This document shows positions 53,693 through 62,352 of a stretch of 64,000 nucleotides of DNA, piece by piece. Position 1 is the stretch's first letter. Every line of letters starts with the position of its first letter. The DNA comes from Brevibacillus dissolubilis (GTDB lineage Bacteria; Bacillota; Bacilli; Brevibacillales; Brevibacillaceae), in contig NZ_VCNA01000015.1 of the NCBI RefSeq assembly GCF_006170445.1, positions 62,001 through 126,000 of the forward strand. The letters run 5' to 3'. The notes below the pieces were generated by a model that was not told where the DNA came from, made no database searches, and worked only from the letters and a program-made list of their open reading frames with translations. The position numbers and the translations under genes were made by a program.

Positions 53693-54598
53693 CTATGTCT
53701 TCGCCTGTTGTGTGTTGGCTGGGGTGGCACCTGGTGCATTCACCATCACGGTCTTCGGATACGGGATCTCGATGCCGCGCTTATCGAACTCGGTCTTGAT
53801 CAGCTGACGCAGATTACGAACGACTCCATGGTGTTGGTTTGGCTTCGTCTCCGCTGTCACGCGGATGGTTACTTCCGATGGTCCAAATGCCTGAACACCA
53901 AGCACCTGTGGATCACCGATGATATTCTCATCTGTCTCTTTCACACTTTTGAGGATATCCTTGAGCTCTGCTTTGACACGGTCGATATCTTCTTCATACG
54001 CAACCGAGATATCCACCACAGCCACTGAATTTTGTACGGAAAAGTTGGTTACCTGGTTGATCGTACCATTGGGGAAAATATGAACCTCCCCTGTCCAGCT
54101 TTTGATCTTCGTGATCCGCAGACCAATCTCGATGACGGTACCGGTCAGATTGTTGATCGTCACCGTATCACCGACCGCGAACTGATCCTCAAAGATAATG
54201 AAAAAACCGGTGATGACGTCTCGCACCAGGCTCTGTGCCCCGAAACCGACAGCAAGACCCAGCACACCGGCACTGACAAGCACAGGCTGCAGGTCGAAGC
54301 CCAGCTGTTTTAATACCAACAGAATCGTTAAAAAGTAGATGGTATAGCGGGTCACATTGTTGACCAATACGCGCAGGGTCTCTACCCGTCTTTGATCAAA
54401 CTGAATTTTGCTGCCTTCGCGGTTTTGAAAGATCCGATTGACAGCTGCCTCCATGATCGACACGACAATCCGTGCGGCCAGCATGATGACGATGATCTTA
54501 ACTAATGCTACACCGATTCCCACCCATAGTACTGGGTTTGATAAATATCCGTAAATCTGTGTAAACAAATCCTGAAACCAGGTTATATTCTCGTTCAC
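53693..54598 (-). CDS. mscS: MscS-family mechanosensitive channel
   Basis: A 301-residue small-conductance mechanosensitive channel: three TM helices (about 18-45, 75-95, 100-130), the pore-lining helix and beta domain signature GLAVGFGAQSLVRDVITGFFIIFEDQFAVGD, then the cytosolic alpha/beta vestibule with a Pro-rich tail. It releases osmolytes on hypo-osmotic shock. DUF951 and DUF3343 genes flank it closely, forming one operon. Confidence 0.95.
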   Translation of the reverse strand: MNENITWFQDLFTQIYGYLSNPVLWVGIGVALVKIIVIMLAARIVVSIMEAAVNRIFQNREGSKIQFDQRRVETLRVLVNNVTRYTIYFLTILLVLKQLGFDLQPVLVSAGVLGLAVGFGAQSLVRDVITGFFIIFEDQFAVGDTVTINNLTGTVIEIGLRITKIKSWTGEVHIFPNGTINQVTNFSVQNSVAVVDISVAYEEDIDRVKAELKDILKSVKETDENIIGDPQVLGVQAFGPSEVTIRVTAETKPNQHHGVVRNLRQLIKTEFDKRGIEIPYPKTVMVNAPGATPANTQQAKT

Positions 54599-54600
54599 GT

Positions 54601-54876
54601 CTACATTCTCCTCTCCCCATGTTCATCAATTTCTTGATAGTGACCTTCATACAAGCGAAAGAAACCGCGCACGACGACATCCTGTGTCACAACGATCTCG
54701 TACGCCATCCCGAATTGATCATAAGGAAATTCGATGGATAAGGCACAACCAGCCGTAATCTCTTTCGGAGTAGGTCTTGTATCAATGTCAATATCCGCGT
54801 ATTCAAGCAGCATCTCTGCCCGCAACGCCTGCTGTGTGGAATCAAATGCAATTAATACGGTATCTCCTACTTGCAC
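54601..54876 (-). CDS. DUF3343 protein (putative Se/S carrier-like)
   Basis: A 91-residue protein with VLIAFDSTQQALRAEMLLEY, DIDTRPTPKEITAGCALSIEF and a single conserved Cys in AGCALS, the pattern of the DUF3343 / Se-S carrier-like family, which often sits next to class V cysteine desulfurases. One such gene lies 2.8 kb away in the same block. The GTG at 54876 was chosen because AGGAGG precedes it by 9 nt. Two nt from mscS. Confidence 0.88.
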   Translation of the reverse strand: MQVGDTVLIAFDSTQQALRAEMLLEYADIDIDTRPTPKEITAGCALSIEFPYDQFGMAYEIVVTQDVVVRGFFRLYEGHYQEIDEHGERRM

Positions 54877-55096
54877 CGAAACCGACCTCCTCTCTCCCAT
54901 CTATTTTACCTGTTCCGCATGGCTATGCCAAATGGATGAGAACCTGTTTATCCCTTGTCTCAACCGCTCAGCCCTGCTTAACGTCCGTCCCCTCTCGATC
55001 TCGGTGAACCTGGCCGATTGGTAGGTTTGCAACAGGTATAGAATTCCAACCGTACGCGTATACTATGAATACTTTACTTTCGGGAGGTAAGGTACG

Positions 55097-55717
55097 ATGA
55101 ATCGATTCGGTGATCGACTTAGTTCTTCACACCCTCCATTTAAAATTGAGTACCAACATGATGCGGCAGTCCAGCGCTTATCCTCCCATCTAGCCCAACG
55201 CTTCCGTGCTAAAGAACTGGATCAAGATATCGTCGTTCTCTGCATTGGTACTGACCGCTCTACCGGTGATGCTCTTGGCCCGCTCGTCGGGACGAAATTA
55301 AAATCATTGTATCCAAAAAGTCTATCCGTATACGGAACGCTTGAGGATCCAGTACATGCGGTCAATTTGGTGGAAAAGCTCGACATGATTAACCGTACGC
55401 ATGAGAACCCGCTGATGATCGCCATCGATGCTTGTCTTGGCCAATTCAGCAATGTCGGCTATATCAATGTGGCAGATGGTCCACTCAAACCAGGTGCCGG
55501 TGTCAAAAAGGAATTACCCGCTGTGGGAACCTTCCACATCACGGGAATTGTCAATGTCGGTGGATTTATGGAGTATTTTGTCTTGCAAAATACACGCCTG
55601 CACGTGGTCATGAGCATGGCCGAAGTGATCTCAGGCGGAATTTATCAGGCAGCTAACTTTCTGCACAATCGACCACAGTGGGGTTCTGTGAACTCCATGC
55701 TCAGCGAACACCCTTAA
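55097..55717 (+). CDS. yyaC: Sporulation protein YyaC (DUF1256)
   Basis: A 206-residue protein of the YyaC/GPR-like fold: IVVLCIGTDRSTGDALGPLVG, VYGTLEDPVHAVNL, IAIDACLGQ and KPGAGVKKELPAVG. In B. subtilis it is a forespore gene transcribed by sigma-F; the fold is that of hydrogenase-maturation and spore proteases. A GTATA (55036-55040) and TATACTA (55059-55065) pair upstream recalls forespore promoters, but the spacing is longer than the consensus. It is the only plus-strand gene in the soj-to-mscS block. Confidence 0.95.
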   Translation: MNRFGDRLSSSHPPFKIEYQHDAAVQRLSSHLAQRFRAKELDQDIVVLCIGTDRSTGDALGPLVGTKLKSLYPKSLSVYGTLEDPVHAVNLVEKLDMINRTHENPLMIAIDACLGQFSNVGYINVADGPLKPGAGVKKELPAVGTFHITGIVNVGGFMEYFVLQNTRLHVVMSMAEVISGGIYQAANFLHNRPQWGSVNSMLSEHP

Positions 55718-55736
55718 TCAGTTAAGGGTGTTTTTT
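55707..55736. terminator. Shared terminator of yyaC and the lipid kinase gene
   Basis: AACACCCTTAA / TTAAGGGTGTT with a 4-nt loop and T run. The hairpin contains the stop codons of both convergent genes. Confidence 0.92.
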
Positions 55737-56788
55737 CCGTTCAAGATCGGCAGATATGCGGGTAACATCTCGATTACGAGCTGCGTGAATTTTTCTCCCT
55801 CTCCGTCTGCCTGCAGAAAAAGCTCTTTATCGGCTCGCAGGGTGATTTTTCTCCCGCGATAAAAATGCACTCCTGGATGGCTCACGTGGGCTCCTGAGAA
55901 GACCTGTGGAAACATACGCAGCAATGTCCAACGGCTGACCCGGTAAACCACACAGATTTCGGCGATACCGTCATCGGATTGGGCTTGCGGACAGATTTTC
56001 ATACCGCCGCCATAATAGGGGCTGTTGGCAACTGCTATCAACCACACATCTGTCAGTGTCTCATTCTGACCATCCACATTAATCGAAAGCGAACATGGTT
56101 GATACGAAAAGAGGATGCGTACAAGTGAGATCACATACGCGATCCCGCCCAACCCGAATCGGTTGCACCATGGTTTATAGCTGGCATGATTCGCCTCATG
56201 TGCTACTTGTCCATCCAGCCCTGCACCAACGACATTGACTGCTACACGATTATTGCTGAATTTGATCAGGTCGATAGCGTGGCTTGGTTGAGCAGGCTCA
56301 TACGCTTTATCACCAATCCCCGCATGACTCGCGTTCCCCACTACATGATTCGACAAAATCAACTCCAACGCTTCGAGTGGGTATCTTGGAATCTGATGAG
56401 CTCTGGCGAAATCATTCCCCGATCCTGCCGGAATGTAGCCCATTCGGATAGTGGCTTGTTTTCTGGCTGAGTAGTTCATCTGTCCGGAATCGTTATCCTG
56501 TAACCACTGATACAGCCCATTCACCACTTCATGAACGGTACCGTCTCCACCTACTGCTACGATTGTGCTAAGATCCGATTGCCGGGCCAGTTCTGCTGCC
56601 AGCTTTTCCGCCTCACCAATCCGCCCAGTAAATCGTACCTGATAGTTGATTTTTCGATCTTGCAAGACGCGCTCTAGCTTCCCCCATACTCTTCTCCCTC
56701 TCCCGTTCCCAGATACGGGATTCACCACAAATCCGATTCCCCCAGACACCTGCCTCCCACCCGCCTCTAGGCCTTCGCCATTAATCAT
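55718..56788 (-). CDS. Diacylglycerol/lipid kinase-family protein (YegS/BmrU type)
   Basis: A 356-residue cytosolic lipid kinase: FVVNPVSGNGRGRRVW (phosphate loop), VAVGGDGTVHEVVNGL (GGDGT nucleotide motif), MGYIPAGSGNDFARAHQIP and CPQAQSDDGIAEICVV near the C-terminus. The likely substrate is diacylglycerol or a related lipid. The first ATG has a weak ribosome site; GTG starts a little downstream are alternatives. Next to yyaC here. Confidence 0.92.
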   Translation of the reverse strand: MINGEGLEAGGRQVSGGIGFVVNPVSGNGRGRRVWGKLERVLQDRKINYQVRFTGRIGEAEKLAAELARQSDLSTIVAVGGDGTVHEVVNGLYQWLQDNDSGQMNYSARKQATIRMGYIPAGSGNDFARAHQIPRYPLEALELILSNHVVGNASHAGIGDKAYEPAQPSHAIDLIKFSNNRVAVNVVGAGLDGQVAHEANHASYKPWCNRFGLGGIAYVISLVRILFSYQPCSLSINVDGQNETLTDVWLIAVANSPYYGGGMKICPQAQSDDGIAEICVVYRVSRWTLLRMFPQVFSGAHVSHPGVHFYRGRKITLRADKELFLQADGEGEKFTQLVIEMLPAYLPILNGKNTLN

Positions 56789-56848
56789 ATATAACCTAGA
56801 CTATGACGTGTGAACCAAAAATCTTCTTGATTTCTTTCCCTCTCTCCA

Positions 56849-56882
56849 TAAAAAAACAAGCCCTCTGGGAAAAAGGGCTTGT
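56849..56882 (-). terminator. Terminator of the DUF554 gene
   Basis: ACAAGCCCT / AGGGCTTGT with a 9-nt loop and seven T on the minus strand. Confidence 0.88.
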
Positions 56883-56912
56883 CTGTGAACACAAAGAAAT
56901 ACCTGCCGATCA

Positions 56913-57638
56913 TTATTTCGTTGCGAAGAATTCCGTGATCCATTGTATAAATGGTACTCCCAATGCAGCCACGATCAGGGCCGGAAGCATATTCGCCACG
57001 CTGACTTTCTTCAGTTCCATGACGTTGATCCCGATCGCGATGATCATGATTCCACCTACTGCAGTAATCTCTGCCAACATCGCATCCAGCATCGTCTGGC
57101 TGATGATAGACGTAATCTGTGTAGCCAGAATCGCGATCGAAGCTTGGTATAAGAATACAGGGACTGCGGAGAATGCTACACCAATTCCTAATGCTGATGT
57201 AAAAATAATCGCAGAAAAGCCGTCAAGCATCGATTTGGTGTACAGGATATCGTGGTTGTTGCGCAAGCCGCTGTCCATCGCACCCAGTACCGCCATTGCA
57301 CCGATACAATAGACCAAGGTAGCTGTTACGAATCCGGTAGCGATACTTCCTTTTTGATTTTTGCCCCCTACTTTACTCTCCAACCATTTTCCTAATTGAT
57401 TAAGGCGATCTTCTATTCTGCATAACTCACCGATGATAGAGCCGATCGTCAAACTGGCAATCACGAGCAGAAAATTTTCCGTTTTGAGACTCATCGTAAC
57501 ACCTAGAACCATAACCGCCAGAGCCAAGCCTTGCATAACGGTTTGACGGATGCCATCGGGAATCCCCTGCAATAACCGTCCCAAAAAAGCACCAATCAAA
57601 ATAGCTGCCGCATTGACAATCGTACCTGTCAAAATCAC
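56913..57638 (-). CDS. DUF554 membrane protein
   Basis: A 241-residue integral membrane protein with about seven segments; GTIVNAAAILIGAFLGRLL at the start, FLLVIASLTIGSIIGELCRIEDRL and GSIATGFVTATLVYCIGAMAVLG fit the DUF554 family (YqgA-like), a putative transporter of unknown substrate. The GTG start lies 9 nt behind AGGAGAG. It is 35 nt downstream of the cysteine desulfurase gene on the same strand. Confidence 0.92.
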   Translation of the reverse strand: MILTGTIVNAAAILIGAFLGRLLQGIPDGIRQTVMQGLALAVMVLGVTMSLKTENFLLVIASLTIGSIIGELCRIEDRLNQLGKWLESKVGGKNQKGSIATGFVTATLVYCIGAMAVLGAMDSGLRNNHDILYTKSMLDGFSAIIFTSALGIGVAFSAVPVFLYQASIAILATQITSIISQTMLDAMLAEITAVGGIMIIAIGINVMELKKVSVANMLPALIVAALGVPFIQWITEFFATK

Positions 57639-57673
57639 CTTGTTCCACTCTCCTAAATTTACTTCCTCTTTTG

Positions 57674-58834
57674 CTACTGACCAAAAGCGGTTGAAATCTC
57701 TTCAATAGCCAAAATCAGTTGGTCAACGTCTTCCTGTGTGTTAAAAGAGCCAAAGCTTGCGCGTACGGCACCATTTTCTGAGGTGCCTGCTGTCTCATGT
57801 CCAAGTGGTGTACAGTGGTAGCCTGAACGGGTTGCAATCCCATACTGCTGATCCAAGATAAAGGATACCTCTGAGGCATCCGCTCCTTTGATATTAAAGG
57901 CAACCACCCCGACCCGTTCGACATCAAGTGACGGCCCATATACTGTTACACCTGATATTTGTTGAAGTCGTTCGATCGTTTGTTTGGCCAATGCCCATTC
58001 ATGCTGATGGATCGATTCGACCCCTTTTTCCAGAACAAAAGCAACTCCAGCACCAAGCCCCGCGATCCCGACTGTGTTGGCTGTCCCGCTCTCATAACGG
58101 TCAGGTCTTGTCGTCGGTTGATCGATCGCTTCGGACTGACTGCCTGTTCCCCCATGGATCAATGGTTCCAGATCGATATCACCGCGTACATAGAGCGCTC
58201 CTGTACCTTGTGGACCGTACAAGCCTTTATGCCCCGGAAAGGCCAGCATATCGATGTTCATCTCTTCTACGTCAATCGGCAGAATACCGGCAGACTGAGA
58301 CGCGTCGACTAGAAACACAATATTTTTGTCGCGTGCAATCTTTCCGATTTCGCCAATCGGGATAATCACGCCAGTCAAATTGGATGCATGAGTCACGGCG
58401 ATCAGCTTCGTCTCGGGCCGGATTTCCTTTTGAAAATCCTCCGCATAAAACAATTGATCTTCTCGCGGCTCTACATAGGTCACTTCAATCTGCTTAGTAC
58501 GGCGAAGATACTCGATTGGACGTCTCACCGAGTTGTGCTCGATGGAGGATGTAATGATATGGTCCCCCGCTTGAAACGATAATCCCTTGATCGCCTGGTT
58601 CAGTGCTTGCGTTGCATTCAGATAAAAAAAGAGGTCATTCGGGTTCTTAATCCCAAATAACCGCGATAGCTGCACCCGCGTCCGAAACAAAACCTTACTC
58701 GCTTTCATTGCCAGCGTATGACCGCCCCGCCCAGGATTGGCGGCAAACTCATCGATCACTTCGGCCATTGCTTCTTTTACGCCAGCAGGTTTTGGCCACG
58801 AAGATGCTGCATTGTCTAGATAGATGATACGCAT
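57674..58834 (-). CDS. Cysteine desulfurase (aminotransferase class V)
   Basis: A 386-residue PLP enzyme releasing sulfur from cysteine. Seen: YLDNAASSWPKP, NATQALNQAIKG, IEHNSVRRP, VDASQSAG, PLP-Lys in FPGHKGLYGPQGTG and the catalytic Cys in RSGYHCTPLGHE. This is the group found with DUF3343 proteins, distinct from IscS and SufS of the main Fe-S pathways. Its acceptor is not shown by the sequence. Located between spo0J and the DUF554 gene. Confidence 0.93.
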   Translation of the reverse strand: MRIIYLDNAASSWPKPAGVKEAMAEVIDEFAANPGRGGHTLAMKASKVLFRTRVQLSRLFGIKNPNDLFFYLNATQALNQAIKGLSFQAGDHIITSSIEHNSVRRPIEYLRRTKQIEVTYVEPREDQLFYAEDFQKEIRPETKLIAVTHASNLTGVIIPIGEIGKIARDKNIVFLVDASQSAGILPIDVEEMNIDMLAFPGHKGLYGPQGTGALYVRGDIDLEPLIHGGTGSQSEAIDQPTTRPDRYESGTANTVGIAGLGAGVAFVLEKGVESIHQHEWALAKQTIERLQQISGVTVYGPSLDVERVGVVAFNIKGADASEVSFILDQQYGIATRSGYHCTPLGHETAGTSENGAVRASFGSFNTQEDVDQLILAIEEISTAFGQ

Positions 58835-58855
58835 TCTTATATCACCTTCATCTTT

Positions 58856-59704
58856 TTATTCTTTGATGTGAAGCAATTCGATGATCCGTTGTAAATCATC
58901 GTTGGAATAGAACTCGATTTCGATCTTGCCCTTTTTGCTGCCCATATTGATTTGGACTGCCGTACCGAAACGGTTTTGCAGACGTTCTTCAATTTCGAGC
59001 ACACCGGCTTCTTTTTTCACTACTTTTTTCTCTTTGGTTTCACGTGAAACATTATTGATCTGCTTCACGGCTTCTTCTAATTGGCGTACACTCCAACCAT
59101 GCTGGATCGTATCGTTAGCCAATTTCCACTGTGTCTCTTGGTTTTCCACACTGATTAGAGTACGGGCATGTCCCATTGAGATGGACGAAGCAGAAACCAT
59201 TTCTCTGATCCGGTCTGGTAGCTGAAGAAGGCGTAAAAAGTTTGTAACGTGTGGGCGGCTTTTTCCGATTTTTTTCGCCAGCTCTTCTTGAGTATAGGAG
59301 CAGTTGTCGATCAGCTTTTGGTAAGCCTCTGCTTCCTCAATCGGATTGAGATTCTCACGTTGCAGGTTTTCGATCAGCGCAATCTCCATTACTTGCTGGT
59401 CACTATAGGTTTTGACAACAACCGGAACTTTAGTCAGACCAGCTACCTTTGCTGCACGGAGTCGGCGCTCTCCTGCTACTAATTCATAGCCCTTGATACT
59501 TTTACGGACGATCAGCGGTTGGATGATGCCATGCTCTTTAATTGATTCAGCCAATTCTTGAATGGCGGTAAGTTCAAACTCTTTGCGCGGCTGGTATGGG
59601 TTAGGACGAATATCTGATACAACCACTTCAGATACTTGTTCGCCCTCTTCAATCAAATTAGAAGTAATCAATGCCTCTAATCCCTTCCCCAAACGCTTGC
59701 TCAT
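58856..59704 (-). CDS. spo0J: Chromosome-partitioning protein ParB (Spo0J)
   Basis: A 282-residue CTP-dependent clamp that loads on parS and spreads. CTPase/N-terminal motif VVSDIRPNPYQPRKEF, GERRLRAAK (the GERRxR box), [19 protein letters not shown], helix-turn-helix YTQEELAKKIGKSRPHVTNFLRLLQLP and a C-terminal dimerisation domain. Its start overlaps the soj stop (ATGA). A parS site lies inside the gene, as in B. subtilis. Confidence 0.98.
   Translation of the reverse strand: MSKRLGKGLEALITSNLIEEGEQVSEVVVSDIRPNPYQPRKEFELTAIQELAESIKEHGIIQPLIVRKSIKGYELVAGERRLRAAKVAGLTKVPVVVKTYSDQQVMEIALIENLQRENLNPIEEAEAYQKLIDNCSYTQEELAKKIGKSRPHVTNFLRLLQLPDRIREMVSASSISMGHARTLISVENQETQWKLANDTIQHGWSVRQLEEAVKQINNVSRETKEKKVVKKEAGVLEIEERLQNRFGTAVQINMGSKKGKIEIEFYSNDDLQRIIELLHIKE
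59036..59051. other. parS site inside spo0J
   Basis: GGTTTCACGTGAAACA matches the 16-bp parS consensus (TGTTTCACGTGAAACA) at 15 positions and encodes the NVSRET segment of Spo0J. Confidence 0.95.
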
Positions 59705-60459
59705 ATGCCTACCACTTCCTTCGCCAGGTCGGTATATACCTCAGCGCCTCTGGAGCGAGGATCATAACTGATGATAGCTTGTCCATGTGAAGGTGCTTCA
59801 CTCAGTCGGACATTACGTGGAATGATCGTATGATACACTTTATCCTGGAAGTACTTCTTCACTTCTTCAATGACTTGAATACCCAGATTGGTACGCGCGT
59901 CCAACATGGTCAGAAGTACCCCTTCGATCTGGAGGTTAGCGTTCAGATGCTTTTGTACCAAGCGGACGGTATTAAGTAGTTGACTGAGACCTTCGAGTGC
60001 ATAGTACTCACATTGGATCGGAATCAGCACCGAATCAGCAGCGGTCAATGAATTCACAGTGAGAATACCGAGCGAAGGCGGGCAATCGATCAAGACATAG
60101 TCGTACTTATCTTTTACCACTTCGAGTGCTCTTTTCAGACGGATTTCACGGGAGATCGTGGGGACAAGCTCAATCTCCGCACCGGCCAGCTGAATGGTCG
60201 CCGGAACAATCTCCAGCCCTTCTACTTCGGTTGGCAAAATGGCATCCACAGGACTAATATCATTAATCAACACATCATATATGCAATAGCGGACATCTGC
60301 TTTGTTGACTCCAATCCCACTGGTTGCGTTACCTTGCGGGTCAATATCTACCAACAAAACCTTTTTCCCCAGAGCTGCAAGGCAGGCACTCAGATTGACC
60401 GAGGTTGTGGTCTTCCCTACCCCGCCTTTCTGATTGGCTACTGCTATTACTTTCCCCAA
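59701..60459 (-). CDS. soj: Chromosome-partitioning ATPase ParA (Soj)
   Basis: A 252-residue Walker-type ATPase: deviant Walker A ANQKGGVGKTTTSVNL, VDIDPQGNATSGIG, YVLIDCPPSLG (Walker B) and IPIQCEYYALEGL. In Bacillus it regulates DnaA and supports origin segregation with Spo0J. A TTG start is preceded by GAAGGTGG. Confidence 0.98.
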   Translation of the reverse strand: MGKVIAVANQKGGVGKTTTSVNLSACLAALGKKVLLVDIDPQGNATSGIGVNKADVRYCIYDVLINDISPVDAILPTEVEGLEIVPATIQLAGAEIELVPTISREIRLKRALEVVKDKYDYVLIDCPPSLGILTVNSLTAADSVLIPIQCEYYALEGLSQLLNTVRLVQKHLNANLQIEGVLLTMLDARTNLGIQVIEEVKKYFQDKVYHTIIPRNVRLSEAPSHGQAIISYDPRSRGAEVYTDLAKEVVGI

Positions 60460-60554
60460 CTATTCCACCTTCTTTGTTTGTTGTTCCATCAAAAAATTCT
60501 TCTTATATCTTACCCTTTTTAGGAGGAAATAGGAATGCATAATGGGTAACATTT

Positions 60555-60592
60555 TTGTGCAAAAGAAAGGCGGCTAAACAGGCCGCTCTTTC
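60555..60592 (-). terminator. Terminator of noc
   Basis: On the minus strand GAAAG-A-GCGGC pairs with GCCGCCTTTC (one bulge), followed by TTTTGC. Confidence 0.72.
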
Positions 60593-60601
60593 CATTACTG
60601 A

Positions 60602-61453
60602 TTATGCTTGTGGTTTTTGGTTCTTAGGGATACGAATGGTGAATTGATAAAACTCGTCGTGATCTTCTTCGTCTGTCTCTAATGGAAGACCCGTCTGGAG
60701 AACCATATCAATGGACTGGCGTACTGTATTGATCGCGATGCGGGCATCACGGGAAAATGCTTTCCATCTTGGTTTCTTTTCTTCCTGCTTTGGTTCCTGA
60801 GTGGCCTCTAAGAGTTGCTTCACGCGCATCTCTGTCTGTTTCACATTGAGGTCACGTTCGATGATCTCCTGCAGGACGCGAAGCTGGATTTCTTCTTCTT
60901 TCAGAGGGATTAAGGCGCGGGCATGACGTTCTGTAACAGCACGGCTTAACAATGCCTCTTGGACAGGCTGTGGCAGGTTAAGGAGACGCAGCTTATTGGC
61001 AATCGTGGATTGACCTTTCCCCAGTCGCTGAGCAAGGCTCTCTTGGGTCAGATTATGCAGTTCAATCAGCCTCTGATAAGCATGGGCCTCTTCAATCGCA
61101 GTAAGTCCCTCACGCTGCAGATTCTCGATCAGAGCGATAGAGGCCGTCTGCGCATCGTTGAATTCCTTTACGATGGCTGGGATTTTCTCTAGCCCTAATT
61201 TTTTAGTTGCTCGCCATCTGCGTTCGCCGGCGATAATCTCATATTTTTCATTGCGGACACGAACAACAATCGGTTGAATAATGCCATGGGTACGAATTGT
61301 CTGGCACAATTCATCAATTTTTTCATCATCAAACACGGTACGAGGCTGATAGGGATTGGGAACGATCTCATCCACCGGGATTTGACGGATCTCCTCGTTT
61401 TCCGCTTTGTCTGAAAGTCCAAACAAACGCGTAAATTGATCTTTAACTGCCAT
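60602..61453 (-). CDS. noc: Nucleoid occlusion protein Noc
   Basis: A 283-residue ParB paralogue that binds NBS sites and membrane and keeps FtsZ away from the nucleoid. N-terminal amphipathic helix ([11 protein letters not shown]) for membrane contact, then [45 protein letters not shown] and the helix-turn-helix [24 protein letters not shown]. The start at 61453 lies behind GGGGGAT; a GTG five codons upstream has no ribosome site. Confidence 0.97.
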   Translation of the reverse strand: MAVKDQFTRLFGLSDKAENEEIRQIPVDEIVPNPYQPRTVFDDEKIDELCQTIRTHGIIQPIVVRVRNEKYEIIAGERRWRATKKLGLEKIPAIVKEFNDAQTASIALIENLQREGLTAIEEAHAYQRLIELHNLTQESLAQRLGKGQSTIANKLRLLNLPQPVQEALLSRAVTERHARALIPLKEEEIQLRVLQEIIERDLNVKQTEMRVKQLLEATQEPKQEEKKPRWKAFSRDARIAINTVRQSIDMVLQTGLPLETDEEDHDEFYQFTIRIPKNQKPQA

Positions 61454-61610
61454 ACCGAAATCCCCCACTTCTAACGTTCACATGAAAAAGCTTGGGAAAA
61501 TAACTCCAAGCTTCTAACGGACAAACAGGCTTTGCCAACAATTTCTTCTCCCAAAGATATTCTTCATCGAGAGGTTGAAATCCTGCTATTTATATAAGTA
61601 GATTCGTAAA

Positions 61611-61626
61611 TGTTTCACGTGAAACG
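61611..61626. other. parS site between noc and mgtC-like gene
   Basis: TGTTTCACGTGAAACG matches parS at 15 of 16 positions. Confidence 0.95.
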
Positions 61627-61642
61627 CTGATTCTGCAACACT

Positions 61643-62209
61643 TCATTTGGAATCGTCTGAGTTAATTCTGTCCCTACGTCTGATCTTACGCTTCGCCTGT
61701 ATCTCTGTGTAGCGCTCGATTTCATCATCCGGAGTGAATTTGATCGCTTGAAACAATCCGGGGAAAATCCGATGAAAGTCGAGAATGAGAAAGGCAAAAA
61801 AAGCGGCGAGAACAGCTGCCACATACATACCTGCACTAAACATCAAACCGATTGCGGAAGCAACCCACATCCCTGCTGCTGTGGTTAAGCCCTCTACTTT
61901 TCCATTGAATTTCATGATCGCACCAGCACCTAAAAAGCCCATACCAGTGACGACCTGTGCCGCTACACGACCGGGATCTTGGTTCACCCCAAAGGATGAG
62001 AAGCCATAGATGGAGGCCAAACCAAACAGACAGGAACCAAAGCAGACAAGACTATAGGTACGAAACCCAGCCGCCTTTTGACGGTGGATATCTTTATAAA
62101 CACGTTCGCGTTCGAATCCCATAATGGCTCCCGCCAGGAAAGCCAGTACAAGCCGAAGCACAATCGTTGGTAATTCCGGTGGTATGATGTACGCCCAGAA
62201 TCCCGCCAT
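61643..62209 (-). CDS. MgtC/SapB-family membrane protein
   Basis: A 188-residue protein with about five TM segments: LRLVLAFLAGAIMGFERE, FRTYSLVCFGSCLFGL, VTGMGFLGAGAIMKFNGKVEGLTTAAGMW, then a basic tail (KRKIRRRDR). This is the MgtC fold of the SapB group; Mg or membrane-potential roles are known only for MgtC itself. It lies between rsmG and noc, where Bacillus has no such gene. A parS site is just downstream. Confidence 0.93.
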   Translation of the reverse strand: MAGFWAYIIPPELPTIVLRLVLAFLAGAIMGFERERVYKDIHRQKAAGFRTYSLVCFGSCLFGLASIYGFSSFGVNQDPGRVAAQVVTGMGFLGAGAIMKFNGKVEGLTTAAGMWVASAIGLMFSAGMYVAAVLAAFFAFLILDFHRIFPGLFQAIKFTPDDEIERYTEIQAKRKIRRRDRINSDDSK

Positions 62210-62305
62210 ATCGCTTCACCCCTTTTGCTACTGTTGCCGTTTCTGTATCTCTTATCATATGTAACACCACCGAAAAGGTCCCCCGCACGTGTAAGAAGAA
62301 AGGAG

Positions 62306-62333
62306 AAGCCAGCACCCGAAAAGGTACTGGCTT
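62306..62333 (-). terminator. Terminator after rsmG
   Basis: AAGCCAG-T-ACC pairs with GGT-G-CTGGCTT on the minus strand, followed by a pyrimidine tract (CTCCTTTCTTC). Confidence 0.65.
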
Positions 62334-62352
62334 TTGTGGTTGTCTGTTGATT

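Noticed and set aside
55036-55065. Forespore sigma promoter for yyaC
   Set aside because: GTATA and TATACTA are present, but the 18-nt spacing is too long for sigma-F or sigma-G consensus; mentioned only in the gene entry.
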